Assembly (NCBI GenBank): GCA_964420925.1
Contig: CAYQVB010000041.1
Coordinates: 28,376-92,375, forward strand
Source of the DNA: JAJEAD01 sp964420925
GTDB lineage: Bacteria > Pseudomonadota > Gammaproteobacteria > HK1
DNA: 64,000 bases
Reading direction: 5' to 3'
The first letter of the stretch is position 1. Each line of letters opens with the position of its first letter. The position numbers and the translations under genes are program-made. Positions 8,573 to 17,603 of the stretch are shown piece after piece. The notes beneath the pieces are model-generated. The model did no database searches and had not been told where the DNA came from. It was given only the letters and a program-made list of their open reading frames with translations.

Positions 8573-9696
8573 CCAATAGCGACCGTCCTTTTCGCTTCTT
8601 CGACAACCGCGAGAAGTACCTGCTCTTCGTCACCACCTGCGGGGAGAAGTGGGCGATCGGCGAGCGGGTGGGGGACGAGCTGCACCATCTCCGGCCGACC
8701 CCGCCGGCACTGCGGGTTTTCGACGCGGGCACCGGGGACGGCACGGTCATGGCGAGCGTGCTGCGGCGCCTGCACGGCGCATTCCCCACCGTACCCTTCG
8801 TGGTCACCGGCAAGGAGATAAGCCTCGAGGACGTGCGCCTGACGCTCGAGAAGCTTCCCGACCGTTTCTCCGAGCACCCGCAGACGGTGGTCCTGCTCAC
8901 CAATCTCAACTATCGCGAGGCGCCGGACCTGCTGCCCGGAGACCCGCAGGCCCGCAGCCGGCTGAACTGGAACGAGGTGGCGCTCGAGGGGCACTGCGCG
9001 CACGAGTTCGACCGGCAGCTCAACGCGCTGCGCCCGCGCCTGGCCGAGTGGTGGAAGGTCGAGACCAGTTCGCGCACCGGCAATCCCGTGTACGTGGCGC
9101 CCTCGGTGCTCGTGCTCTATCGCGCCGATCACCGCTTCTCGCTGGACAACGTCATTCCGCGCCGCGAGGAGAAAGCCCCCGCTTATGACCTCGTGATCGC
9201 GGCGCAACCCTACCGGGCGCGCCATCCCACGAGCTTCAAGGTGCGCTACGTGCTGGCGCCGCTCGCCCGCGCGCTCGCGCCGGGGGGGCGCATGATCGCC
9301 ATCCAGTCCACCGGCCAGGACCCCGGCATGGAGATCATCCGCAAGGTGTGGCCGGGAGAGGAGCCCTTCCGGACCCCCGGGCCGATGCTGGCCGAGGCCC
9401 TGCACCGGCACCTGGAAGGCGAGCTGCCGGATCGGACCTACGAGAGCACAATCGAATCGAGCGCACTGTTCCGCTACCGCCTGCACGTGATGCCGAACGA
9501 GGTGGAAGAGCACATCGGCACCTCCACCCTGCTTGCGGCGTGGAATGCCGCGGTCTACGTCGCCCAGATCGACGATGCCCGCGTCACCGAGGCGATGTCG
9601 AGCGGCGAATACCTGCATGCCACCGGGGAGGTCCTCGCCCGCCACGGCGGGCTGTGGTTCACCGACGAATCCTTCGTGATGACGCGGCGCGCCTGA
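8566..9696 (+). CDS. SAM-dependent methyltransferase (class I)
   Basis: A 376-residue protein with the Rossmann SAM-binding loop DAGTGDG at residues 53-59, within RVFDAGTGDGT, and a later LAPGGRMIAIQSTG strand typical of class I methyltransferases. An in-frame stop lies two codons before the ATG at 8566, so translation cannot start earlier. The only ribosome site is AGGAG at 8550-8554, which lies inside the right arm of the palindromic element. The gene is convergent with the VWA gene, with no spacer between stops. The methyl acceptor is unknown; the C-terminal half has no feature I recognise. Confidence 0.75.
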   Translation: MQANSDRPFRFFDNREKYLLFVTTCGEKWAIGERVGDELHHLRPTPPALRVFDAGTGDGTVMASVLRRLHGAFPTVPFVVTGKEISLEDVRLTLEKLPDRFSEHPQTVVLLTNLNYREAPDLLPGDPQARSRLNWNEVALEGHCAHEFDRQLNALRPRLAEWWKVETSSRTGNPVYVAPSVLVLYRADHRFSLDNVIPRREEKAPAYDLVIAAQPYRARHPTSFKVRYVLAPLARALAPGGRMIAIQSTGQDPGMEIIRKVWPGEEPFRTPGPMLAEALHRHLEGELPDRTYESTIESSALFRYRLHVMPNEVEEHIGTSTLLAAWNAAVYVAQIDDARVTEAMSSGEYLHATGEVLARHGGLWFTDESFVMTRRA

Positions 9697-10887
9697 TCAC
9701 GGCGCGCGCCGCCGGCGCAGCTCCGCCATCCCCGAGTCGAGGCCCGCGATGGTGAGCGGGAACATCCGGGCGCCCATCATCTCACGGGTCATCTGGATGG
9801 ACTGGGTGAAGGGCCAGTACTGCTCCGGGATCGGGTTCAGCCAGATTGCGAAGGGCCAGGTCTCGAGCACGCGGCCCATCCACGCCGCGCCCGATTCCTC
9901 GTTCCAGTGTTCGACGCTGCCCCCGGCCATGGCGATCTCGTAGGGGCTCATGCTGGCGTCCCCTACGAAGATGACCTTGTGCTCGGCGCCGTACTTGTGG
10001 AGGAGATCCATGGTGGGGATGCGTTCGGTGTGGCGGCGCCGGTTGTCCTTCCACACCCCTTCGTAGATGAAGTTGTGGAAGTAGAAGTGCTCGAGGTGCC
10101 GGAACTCGCCGCGCGCGGCCGAGAAGAGCTCTTCGCACACCTTGACGTGGTCGTCCATCGAGCCGCCGACATCGAGGAAGAGCAGCACCTTCACCGCGTT
10201 GTGCCGCTCCGGGACCATGCGGATGTCGAGCAGGCCGGCGTTGCGCGCGGTCGAGCGCACCGTGCCGTCGAGGTCGAGCTCGCTCGCCGCACCCTCGCGC
10301 GCGAAGCGCCGGAGCTTGCGCAGCGCCACCTTCATGTTCCGGGTGCCGAGCTCCACTGTATCGTCGAAGTTGCGGAACTCGCGGCGGTCCCAGACCTTAA
10401 CGGCGCGCCGGTGGCGCGAGCCGGGCTGCCCGATGCGCACGCCCTCCGGGTTGTAGCCGAAGGCGCCGAAGGGGGAACGGCCCGCGGTGCCGATCCACTT
10501 GTTGCCGCCCTGGTGGCGCTTCTCCTGCTCTTCGAGGCGTTTGCGGAGCTCTTCCATGAGCTTCTCGAAGCCGCCCATCGCCTCGATGCGGACCTTCTCC
10601 TCCTCGCTCAAGTGCAGCTCCGCCTGCCGCTCGAGCCACTCCTCGGGGATCTCCCCGTAGAGCCCCTCGAAACGCTCTTCCATCCCCTTGAAGTACACCC
10701 CGAAGCACTGGTCGAAGCGGTCGAAGTGCCGCTCGTCCTTCACCAGCGCGGCACGCGCGAGGGCGTAGAAGTCGTCCACCCCGAGCATCGCGACCCGGCG
10801 CTCGAGCGCCTTGAGCAGAGTGAGGAACTCGGTGATCGAAACCGGGATTTCGTAGCGGCGCAGCTTGAAGAAGAAATCAACGAGCAT
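9697..10887 (-). CDS. VWA domain-containing CoxE-like protein
   Basis: A 396-residue protein with a C-terminal von Willebrand factor A domain. The metal-ion-dependent adhesion site is DVGGSMDD at 239-246, a variant of DxSxS with Gly at the first Ser. An acidic coiled-coil stretch (about 90-125, EEEKVRIEAMGGFEKLMEEL) precedes it. Partner of the MoxR ATPase encoded directly upstream, whose stop overlaps this start by 11 bp, so the two are translationally coupled. MoxR/VWA pairs act as metal-insertion or protein-remodelling chaperones, for example CoxD/CoxE in CO dehydrogenase maturation. No client enzyme is encoded nearby, so the target is open. Confidence 0.88.
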   Translation of the reverse strand: MLVDFFFKLRRYEIPVSITEFLTLLKALERRVAMLGVDDFYALARAALVKDERHFDRFDQCFGVYFKGMEERFEGLYGEIPEEWLERQAELHLSEEEKVRIEAMGGFEKLMEELRKRLEEQEKRHQGGNKWIGTAGRSPFGAFGYNPEGVRIGQPGSRHRRAVKVWDRREFRNFDDTVELGTRNMKVALRKLRRFAREGAASELDLDGTVRSTARNAGLLDIRMVPERHNAVKVLLFLDVGGSMDDHVKVCEELFSAARGEFRHLEHFYFHNFIYEGVWKDNRRRHTERIPTMDLLHKYGAEHKVIFVGDASMSPYEIAMAGGSVEHWNEESGAAWMGRVLETWPFAIWLNPIPEQYWPFTQSIQMTREMMGARMFPLTIAGLDSGMAELRRRRAP

Positions 10888-11731
10888 TGCGGCGGTGCAG
10901 GAAGGCGAGCCGCTCGAAGAGGTGCACGTCCTGCTCGTTCTTGAGCAGCGCGCCGTAGAGCGGCGGGATGGCCTGGCGCGCGTCCTGGTCGCGCAGCACC
11001 TCGGGCGGGATGTCCTCGGCGACGAGCAGCTTGATCCAGTCGAGGAGCTCCGAGGTCGAGGGCTTCTTCTTGAGCCCCGGCACCTCCCGCATCTCGAAGA
11101 AGGTCTCGAGCGACTCGCGCAGCAGGTCCTGCTTGAGGCCGGGGAAGTGCACCCCGACGATGCGGGTCATCGTCTCCCGGTCGGGGAAACGGATGTAGTG
11201 GAAGAAGCAGCGCCGGAGGAAGGCGTCGGGCAGCTCCTTCTCGTTGTTGCTGGTGATGAAGATGATGGGGCGGTGGCGCGCGACCACCGTCTCGCGGGTC
11301 TCGTAGACATAGAACTCCATGCGGTCGAGCTCGTGCAGGAGATCGTTCGGAAACTCGATGTCCGCCTTGTCGATCTCGTCGATGAGGAGGACCGGCCGGA
11401 CCTCAGACGCGAAGGCTTCCCAGAGCTTGCCGCGCACGATGTAGTTGCGGATGTCGTGGACCCGGTCGTCCCCGAGCTGGGAGTCACGCAGGCGGGCGAC
11501 CGCGTCGTACTCGTAGAGCCCCTGGCTCGCCTTGGTGATCGACTTGATGTGCCAGGGAATGAGCGGCGCCCCGATGGCGCGGGCGACCTCCTCGGCGAGC
11601 ATCGTCTTGCCGGTGCCCGGCTCGCCCTTGACGAGGAGGGGACGCTCCAGCGTAATCGCCGCATTGACCGCGAGCATCAGGTCGCCGGTGGCGACGTAGG
11701 TGTCGGTCCCTTCGAATCGTGCTTCGGCCAT
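10877..11731 (-). CDS. MoxR family AAA+ ATPase
   Basis: A 284-residue AAA+ ATPase of the MoxR/CoxD type. Walker A is GEPGTGKT at 36-43 and Walker B is LLIDEID at 115-121; the sensor-1 region FITSNNEKELPDAFLRRC includes the arginine finger. The start at 11731 (MAEARFEGTD) is where MoxR similarity begins; the reading frame is open further upstream but has no similarity there. It is the first gene of a two-gene operon with the VWA gene. It would form a hexameric ring that acts together with the VWA protein. Confidence 0.92.
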   Translation of the reverse strand: MAEARFEGTDTYVATGDLMLAVNAAITLERPLLVKGEPGTGKTMLAEEVARAIGAPLIPWHIKSITKASQGLYEYDAVARLRDSQLGDDRVHDIRNYIVRGKLWEAFASEVRPVLLIDEIDKADIEFPNDLLHELDRMEFYVYETRETVVARHRPIIFITSNNEKELPDAFLRRCFFHYIRFPDRETMTRIVGVHFPGLKQDLLRESLETFFEMREVPGLKKKPSTSELLDWIKLLVAEDIPPEVLRDQDARQAIPPLYGALLKNEQDVHLFERLAFLHRRNAR

Positions 11732-12184
11732 GTGCGGGCGCTCTCCCTCGGCGGCGTCGGGGTGGTCGGCGGTTTGAGGCGGTTGCGGGTTGAGGCGGTT
11801 GCGGGTTGGGAGTGGTGGCGTGAGCGGTCCGGGCGGCTCTGGGCGGCTCGAGCGGCTCGAACGGCGGCACAGTGTAGACCATCGGGTGAGGGTGGCCCGG
11901 GGCAATTGCCGGACCGCTCGATCCGGCCAAAGTGCCCCAAACACGGAATTGCAGACACTCCTAGCCGCCGCGCAATCGGCGTTCCATCGAAAACGATCCC
12001 CTCGCCTACTCTCGCCGCGCTCGAAACCGACGGCCTCAGGCGCCCAAGGGCGATTGCGCGGCACGGCATCGCGGAGTCCACTACCGGCTCCGGCGAGGGA
12101 GTCGAGGACGGCGCGCACCGCGCCCCGGAGCGTCTCCCATTACCCCAACTGCGGCCAAGGGACTACACTGGGCAGAGCAACGCC
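11732..12184. other. Divergent intergenic region with a 16-bp tandem repeat
   Basis: 453 bp between the leftward MoxR operon and a rightward small gene. Near the MoxR start, TGAGGCGGTTGCGGGT occurs twice in perfect tandem (11775-11790 and 11791-11806), with partial GGCGGCT copies up to about 11875. No coding sequence is convincing. Confidence 0.6.
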
Positions 12185-12529
12185 ATGAACGACCCCGCCA
12201 CAAAACCCCGGCTCTCCCAGGAGTCCATCACGATGCTCTCGATGGGCGGCGCCCTGCTCGGTACGACGGTCGCGCTCGGCGCCCTGATCCTGAACACCAC
12301 GGGGCGGATTGAACATCGCATCGAGCGCGTCGAAGACCGACTGCTCGCGGTCGAGAAGGAGACCGCCTCGTTGCGCGTCGAAGTCGAGCGGCTCGTGGAG
12401 CGAACGCGCGCGGTAGAAAAGGAAACCGCATCGCTTCGCATCGACGTCACCGAGCTGCACGCCGGCCTCGATCGCCGGAAATCCGCCGCAACGGGCACTG
12501 CCACCGAACCATCCGCCTCCACGAGCTGA
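12185..12529 (+). CDS. Small membrane-anchored coiled-coil protein
   Basis: A 114-residue protein of unknown function. Residues ~17-36 (MLSMGGALLGTTVALGALI) form one transmembrane span. They are followed by a coiled coil built from an internal duplication: AVEKETASLRVEVERL and AVEKETASLRIDVTEL, 24 residues apart. The tail is Ser/Thr/Ala-rich. The layout (membrane anchor plus heptad rod) resembles small scaffolding or phage/plasmid hypothetical proteins. It stands alone between the MoxR operon and the PLP enzyme gene. Confidence 0.65.
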   Translation: MNDPATKPRLSQESITMLSMGGALLGTTVALGALILNTTGRIEHRIERVEDRLLAVEKETASLRVEVERLVERTRAVEKETASLRIDVTELHAGLDRRKSAATGTATEPSASTS

Positions 12530-12697
12530 GGTCGCGGCGGTCAGGGCTGGCCGACGCCAATCGGACTCCCGGCCAGTGGAGTGTAAATTCGCTTTTCGGT
12601 CCGGCTTGCTGGCGCATTCGGTTGCCCTTGATCCACGGCACCTACCGTGGTTGAAGTACCCGAGAACCCGGGCGCACCGGATTGAGGTCCGAGTACT

Positions 12698-13945
12698 GTG
12701 AGAAAGACGCTGCCGCGACAGGGTCGGGACTGGCCCACCCTGGAGAAGAAGCTCGCCGCCATGGGCGCGGACGACGCCCGATGGCGGGATCTGCGCACTG
12801 CGGTCTTCGTGTTCCACGCCGGGGACGACGTGCTCGAAGTGGCCAAATCCGCCTACGCGATGTACCAATCCGAGAACGGGCTCGGCGCGGGCAGCGCCTT
12901 CCCCAGCCTCGCCAGGATGGAGACCGACGTCGTCTCCATCGGCCTCGGCCTGCTGAACGCCCCGGACGGCGCCTGCGGAGATATGACTTCCGGCGGATCG
13001 GAAAGCATCTTCCTCGCCCTCAAGACCTGCCGCGACCAGGCCCGATCGAGCGGCACGGACACCCGGGGCATGCACGTACTGATGCCTCGCTCCGCCCACC
13101 CCGCCTTCGACAAGGCGGCGGCATATCTCGACCTCGAGATCCACCGCGTGCCGGTCGCGCCGGACTACCGGGCGGATGTCGCCGCCATGGCCGCGGCAAC
13201 TTCGGAGCGCACCCTGATGATCGTCGGCTCCGCACCCTGCTTTCCCTACGGGGTAATCGACCCCATCGAAGAGCTGGGAGAGCTCGCCGTCGCGCGTGAC
13301 ATCTGGCTGCACGTCGATGCCTGCGTCGGCGGATACTTCATCCCCTTCGCGAGGATGAACGGAGTGTTCCTGCCGGACTTCGACTTCTCCGTAGCAGGCG
13401 TGCGCTCCATCTCCGCCGACCTCCACAAGTACGGCTATGCGGCGAAAGGCGCATCGACCTTGTTTCACCGCAGTGAGGAGCAACGAGGGTTCCAGGTCTT
13501 CTCCTGCGATACCTGGCCCGTCGGGACCATGACCACTCCGACGGCGGCCGGCACCCGTCCGGGAGGCGCCATCGCATCAGCGTGGGCGGTGCTGCATTAC
13601 CTGGGGGAAGACGGATTCCGGGAAAAGGCGCGACAGGTCATCCGGACCCGAGAGCGGCTGGAGGCAGCGATCGACGGTATTTCCGAGCTCCGCGTCGTGG
13701 GCCGTCCTCAGCTCGGCCTAACCGCCTATACCTCGGACACCATCGACATCCATGCGATTGCCGACCGGCTCTCGGACCAGGGCTGGTTCCACCCCCGTCT
13801 CGACGACCCGCCCGCCATCCACCTCATGCTCTCACCCGAGCATCGCCAGGCGATTGACGAATACATTGCCGACCTAAGCGCCGCCGTCGCCTCGGCTAGA
13901 AACCAAAGCGCCAAACCCTTCACTTTTTCCGCACGCTACAACTGA
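12698..13945 (+). CDS. PLP-dependent decarboxylase/lyase of the group II (sphingosine-1-phosphate-lyase-like) family
   Basis: A 415-residue fold-type I PLP enzyme. The Schiff-base lysine is K244 in SADLHKYGYAAKGAS. DACVGG holds the ring-N aspartate D207, TSGGSES (97-103) binds phosphate, and SAHPAFDKA provides the stacking His134. The layout matches dityrosine/glutamate decarboxylases and especially the S1P-lyase branch, which cleaves phosphorylated long-chain amino alcohols. The true substrate is uncertain. The start is GTG at 12698, with GAGG about 10 nt upstream. A single gene; the next gene is convergent, in the low-GC island. Confidence 0.85.
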   Translation: MRKTLPRQGRDWPTLEKKLAAMGADDARWRDLRTAVFVFHAGDDVLEVAKSAYAMYQSENGLGAGSAFPSLARMETDVVSIGLGLLNAPDGACGDMTSGGSESIFLALKTCRDQARSSGTDTRGMHVLMPRSAHPAFDKAAAYLDLEIHRVPVAPDYRADVAAMAAATSERTLMIVGSAPCFPYGVIDPIEELGELAVARDIWLHVDACVGGYFIPFARMNGVFLPDFDFSVAGVRSISADLHKYGYAAKGASTLFHRSEEQRGFQVFSCDTWPVGTMTTPTAAGTRPGGAIASAWAVLHYLGEDGFREKARQVIRTRERLEAAIDGISELRVVGRPQLGLTAYTSDTIDIHAIADRLSDQGWFHPRLDDPPAIHLMLSPEHRQAIDEYIADLSAAVASARNQSAKPFTFSARYN

Positions 13946-14012
13946 CCGGTCAGGCCATTCTCCGCTCCTGTCGACCCATTCTTCGAACCCCTCAATCTGG
14001 ACAAGAATGCCC

Positions 14013-15932
14013 TTACCTTTCCCATCGCTCTCGACATCCATCCTCACCATTTCGGTCGCTTAGCATCGTCCCTTCCATCGTCGACACTTCCTCCGCTTGA
14101 GTCCCGTCTACCTCTCTCCTCTCCAGCGTCAGATCAATAGAGTATCTCCAACTCGCGCCAAGCAAGTCCCTCACACCAACATAGTAGCGTCCTGCCTCAA
14201 CACAGCCCTCAAGTCTCGAGTCGAGACCCTGGCCCCCATCATCATCCTCTGATATGTACTCCAAATCGGATGCATACAACGCAACTGTCGGATCTCCATC
14301 GTAACTGACCACGGTTATCACATAGTCGGAGGCTCCCGTCACCACAAAGCTATACCAATCGAATCCCCCACTGCTCACCTTATAAGCGGGAGGAGCGCCC
14401 ATTCTCAACTCCTCGACTTCCCCAGCGACCTCCGCAGCATCGAAAATCCCTCTGATTCGCGGGCTCCGAAACAAAGTCAACGACTCCCCGGACACCCCTG
14501 CCAAATCAATCTCAATCGGATCGTCCCTGAACTGCAGTGCGTTTACCGCTATTCCACTACCTATCAGGATCAGTACTGCCAGCCCACTTCTCGTCATCGG
14601 CTCGACAAGAAAACGCCTGTACTTGAAGTCCCGAAACGCCCGGTAGAGCTGCCCTACCCACACCACAGCAATCACACACAAAGCAAGATAGCAAACGTAG
14701 AGCATCGGTGTGTAGTCAATGGTTAGCCGAAGCAGATTAGGTATCCACTGCGCCAGCGTCGCAATGGAAATCGCCCATACGAAGGTAAGAAGCGCCACGT
14801 ACCATGAGAATGCGAACCATCTGCCTGTTCGCGAAGACAGCGTCAGTTCTCGGTCGAGACCCCACGTCCAGGATAGCAGGGTCGTGAACGCTGCCCACAA
14901 GGCGACAATGATGATGACCAACATCTCCGGCGCACCAAATATGGGTTGCCGCGTAAAAAACTTTTCCTGAAGAAAAGCGGCGAAGACCACCAGAAGCACA
15001 ATGAAACTCAACACCATCACGAAATCGAGCTGCAGAATCCTGGGTGTTCTCCCAAATGATGACCTCCACCAGTACGCGAACAACTTTGGCAGGTTACGTG
15101 CCTTTTCCGAAACGAGCTGCTCTCTGCCGTCGGACAACAGATCGAGGAGCATGACCTCCGTTTTTCGGGACAGCATCGACTCCGGGAAGTGAGCGGTCAC
15201 AAAGGGATGATGCTCGAAGTACTTCGTTAAGTAGACTTCCAGGGGAAAGGAAGCCAGCAGTGGTTTTCCGCCGAAGTAATCACGAAGGTTTGTATCGTAG
15301 GTTCTTTTCAGAAAAGCGGAGGAGAATGAGTCGACGACCTTGTTGAAGACTAGGTGGACCTTCGAGATATCTGTGTTGAACTCGGAGAGACGGCGGAGAA
15401 AGTGAAGGGTGCCATACATCGTCACCCGGTCTGGCTCGGACACGAGCAGAACGCAGTCGGACACATGCGCGGCGGCAAAGGACAGTGGGTCAGGTCCTCC
15501 ATGACAGTCTAGAATGATCGCCGAGCACTGCAATTTCTCACTGAGTTTTCGGATCCACCCACTCAACGCCTCGCTTAGATCCTCGACGGATGCATTGACC
15601 AGATTGGTGATGGTGCGCTCAGGAACATCGGGATAGTCCAGCGTGAAGAGCTTTGGACCAATTTTGCGAATGCTCCATGATGATTCGTCCTCTCGATTGA
15701 GGAAGGAGGGAGCGTGGACCGGGATGGCGTCTTGATAGGGGTTGCCCAATCTCTCACCCTTCAACAGCAACCCGGACAAGCCTCGGTTGAAGAAGTCCAG
15801 ATCTACAATGAGCGTCGCACTGGTTGCCGAGAGCTCATGGGCTGCAGCGACCGCGAGCATCGTCTTGCCTACTCCTCCCTTGCCACTCATGAATGAGATG
15901 ACTGTGAGGTCAGTGGGATTGTGGCTACTCAC
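14013..15932 (-). CDS. MinD/ParA-type ATPase fused to five membrane spans and an exported C-terminal domain
   Basis: A 639-residue protein with an unusual architecture. Residues 10-270 are a deviant-Walker P-loop ATPase: KGGVGKT at 18-24, VDLDFFNRG at 43-51 and AIILDCHGGPD at 138-148. It resembles MinD/ParA and the exopolysaccharide-chain-length kinases. Five hydrophobic spans follow at about 302-322, 336-356, 374-396, 408-428 and 449-467. Residues ~475-605 form a soluble beta-rich domain ending GRYYVGVRDLLGASWRYSIDLTLE, which resembles pre-peptidase C-terminal (PPC-like) domains. With a cytoplasmic ATPase, an odd span count puts this domain outside the inner membrane. It overlaps the next gene upstream by 4 bp (ATGA). 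GC is visibly lower than around it, so it was probably acquired. I know of no characterised protein with this order of domains; function unknown. Confidence 0.75.
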   Translation of the reverse strand: MSSHNPTDLTVISFMSGKGGVGKTMLAVAAAHELSATSATLIVDLDFFNRGLSGLLLKGERLGNPYQDAIPVHAPSFLNREDESSWSIRKIGPKLFTLDYPDVPERTITNLVNASVEDLSEALSGWIRKLSEKLQCSAIILDCHGGPDPLSFAAAHVSDCVLLVSEPDRVTMYGTLHFLRRLSEFNTDISKVHLVFNKVVDSFSSAFLKRTYDTNLRDYFGGKPLLASFPLEVYLTKYFEHHPFVTAHFPESMLSRKTEVMLLDLLSDGREQLVSEKARNLPKLFAYWWRSSFGRTPRILQLDFVMVLSFIVLLVVFAAFLQEKFFTRQPIFGAPEMLVIIIVALWAAFTTLLSWTWGLDRELTLSSRTGRWFAFSWYVALLTFVWAISIATLAQWIPNLLRLTIDYTPMLYVCYLALCVIAVVWVGQLYRAFRDFKYRRFLVEPMTRSGLAVLILIGSGIAVNALQFRDDPIEIDLAGVSGESLTLFRSPRIRGIFDAAEVAGEVEELRMGAPPAYKVSSGGFDWYSFVVTGASDYVITVVSYDGDPTVALYASDLEYISEDDDGGQGLDSRLEGCVEAGRYYVGVRDLLGASWRYSIDLTLERREVDGTQAEEVSTMEGTMLSDRNGEDGCRERWER

Positions 15933-16216
15933 CTTTGATTCCTCTGCAGTTTGTCATACACGACCAGTTCGACTGTATTTTCTAGAAAGACCCGTTCCTG
16001 GGCTGTTTTCGGCAATCTGAGGTAGGCAAAGATCCAAAAGGCAGGGCCCAAAAAAAGCATCAACGCTGCCAGGATCATGAGTACACTCCGAAGCGCTCCG
16101 TCACTGTTTTCCGCGAAGATAAATAGCAGTAGCGCGGCGATGAGTGCATAGACCAGCAATTGATTCTTGATTGGACCCAATCTTGCAAGTGGATAGAGCT
16201 GGTGTTCAGGCGACAT
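15929..16216 (-). CDS. Small two-span membrane protein, partner of the MinD-like ATPase
   Basis: A 95-residue protein of unknown family. Hydrophobic spans lie at about 19-36 (QLLVYALIAALLLFIFAE) and 44-67 (MILAALMLFLGPAFWIFAYL). A charged C-terminal tail (about 28 residues, ENTVELVVYDKLQRNQR) is probably cytoplasmic. It is the first gene of a two-gene operon: its stop overlaps the ATPase start (ATGA), which implies coupled, near-stoichiometric synthesis. The low GC matches the ATPase gene. It probably forms a membrane complex with the ATPase. Confidence 0.7.
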   Translation of the reverse strand: MSPEHQLYPLARLGPIKNQLLVYALIAALLLFIFAENSDGALRSVLMILAALMLFLGPAFWIFAYLRLPKTAQERVFLENTVELVVYDKLQRNQR

Positions 16217-16484
16217 CTGCTTCTCCGGACGTACGGGCTGTTGTTACGGGCACTTGCTGAGACGGGGGAGTGTTTCACTGGCTGGTGGTCCGTGCTTCCT
16301 GTGTTGGAGTGGCCCGGCTTCTCGCTGCTGGTAGTCGAAGGGGCTCGTGGTCGGACGGAAGGCTCCAGGTCTGTAGAGCGACCCCATAGAGTTGAGCTAA
16401 GGCGACATCCAGATTTACGCACCTCCCGGGGCGTGGCGCCCCTTGGCAAGGTTGCGTTTCCGTTCGCGAGGACGGAGGCGGGTC

Positions 16485-16690
16485 ATGGCCAAGCTCAGTT
16501 GGGAGGATCGGATGACGATCAGGAGCTTGACAGACAAACAGTGTTCGAACCGCCACACTGCTCGGTTGTTGGGGGTTTCCTTCTTCGGGCGGCGCGCGGC
16601 GACACCCTCCTCCGGATTCTTCGCGCCCGAGGGGCACACGCAAGAATGGTTGGCTCGGGAAACGTCCCGTCCTGCGTTTCGAATTGAGTC
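16485..16690 (+). pseudogene. IS21-type transposase (IstA-like), N-terminal fragment with frameshift
   Basis: The start (MAKLSWEDRMTIRSLTDK followed by SNRHTARLLGVS) matches the helix-turn-helix N-terminus of IstA transposases and related regulators, and has a proper GGAGG at 16474-16478. After LLGVS, near 16575, the expected continuation is found only in another frame (SGGARRHPPPDSSRPRG), so a frameshift broke the gene. The catalytic domain is absent. A remnant of the mobile element that may have delivered the low-GC island. Confidence 0.55.
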
Positions 16691-17603
16691 CGGAGTTGGA
16701 ATCTGAGCGTGATCCCAGGCTGCGGTGCTGCCGTGGTCTCCAATTCGCCCTGGAGGGGAGCGGAAGGCTCCCCGAGTCACCGGATGTCCTCATGTTTACA
16801 CGGCCTCGAGAGCGGGGTTACATGCACGAGGTTCTGTGTGGTGTGTGGACCAATCATCAGAACAGAGGGTTACAATTGGTATGGAACCACTAGATCCTAA
16901 TGACCATATAATTACATTAAAGCTTCATTGTGACTAAGAGAAAATGATCTGGATCAATGTTTAGGGGAGTTTTCGCCTTACCGGCCGTAAAACTAGACAC
17001 CGTGGTGACGGTCCGACCGGAGCCAGATTGCTGAGCCTCGATTGCCGGGGTTGCAGCACCCCCGGTGCCGAGCCGCGTTCGGTTCCAACGGGGCAACATG
17101 TACGTCCGAGGGAAATGTGTTCGGTTCAGGGGAGGGGCGATCCTGAACAGAGCCGGGAGAGAGAGGGGTCTCGTGGGTCGCCATACTGAGTGCAGTGGGA
17201 GGATTACAAGCGGAAAATCAATGACTTGAGCGAGTTCTTGGGTTGAGCTGCTCAATCCTGTCTGCCGACGGAACGGATTCGAGGGTCGGGGGCCATCGCT
17301 GGGGCAGCGCATCACGTTGCCGCGGTCGCGGAACGAGTAGACGCAATGCCCGCTGACCCGAAGGGCGGCCGCTTCGAGCAAGCATTCCGGTGTCTGGTGC
17401 GCCCGTGACACGGCGCGGCGCACGGGCGGCCTGAAGACTCGAGCGAGGATCTCGCGCCAGGACCTGTCGGTGCAGGATCTCGAGCGGGTGCGAGCCCCGG
17501 TCGAAGCTTGCCTCGTGGGCCGTGGCGCAGTCGTCAATCCACTGCGGGCGAGCCCGTCCACGGACACGCCGGCACGGCGTGATAGAGTGGCGTCGCGCAA
17601 TGG
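16691..17603. other. Intergenic region at the right edge of the low-GC island
   Basis: About 900 bp without a convincing gene. An AT-rich patch at roughly 16870-16990 (ACCATATAATTACATTAAAG) contrasts with the GC-rich sequence that resumes by 17300 and marks the island's right edge. The promoter of the phosphotriesterase-family gene should lie in the last 200 bp; no clear boxes are seen. Confidence 0.4.

Noticed and set aside
8203..9645. A leftward 480-codon frame through the palindrome and methyltransferase gene
   Set aside because: The rightward frame has the DAGTGDG SAM motif; the leftward one crosses the fold-back repeat and has no recognisable domain.
11732..12118. N-terminal extension of the MoxR ATPase frame to 12118
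   Set aside because: The extra 129 codons have no MoxR similarity and cross the 16-bp tandem repeat; MAEARFEG at 11731 is the family start.
16160..16687. A 175-codon rightward frame at the edge of the low-GC island
   Set aside because: It overlaps the small membrane protein gene antisense and the transposase fragment in another frame; no plausible domain.
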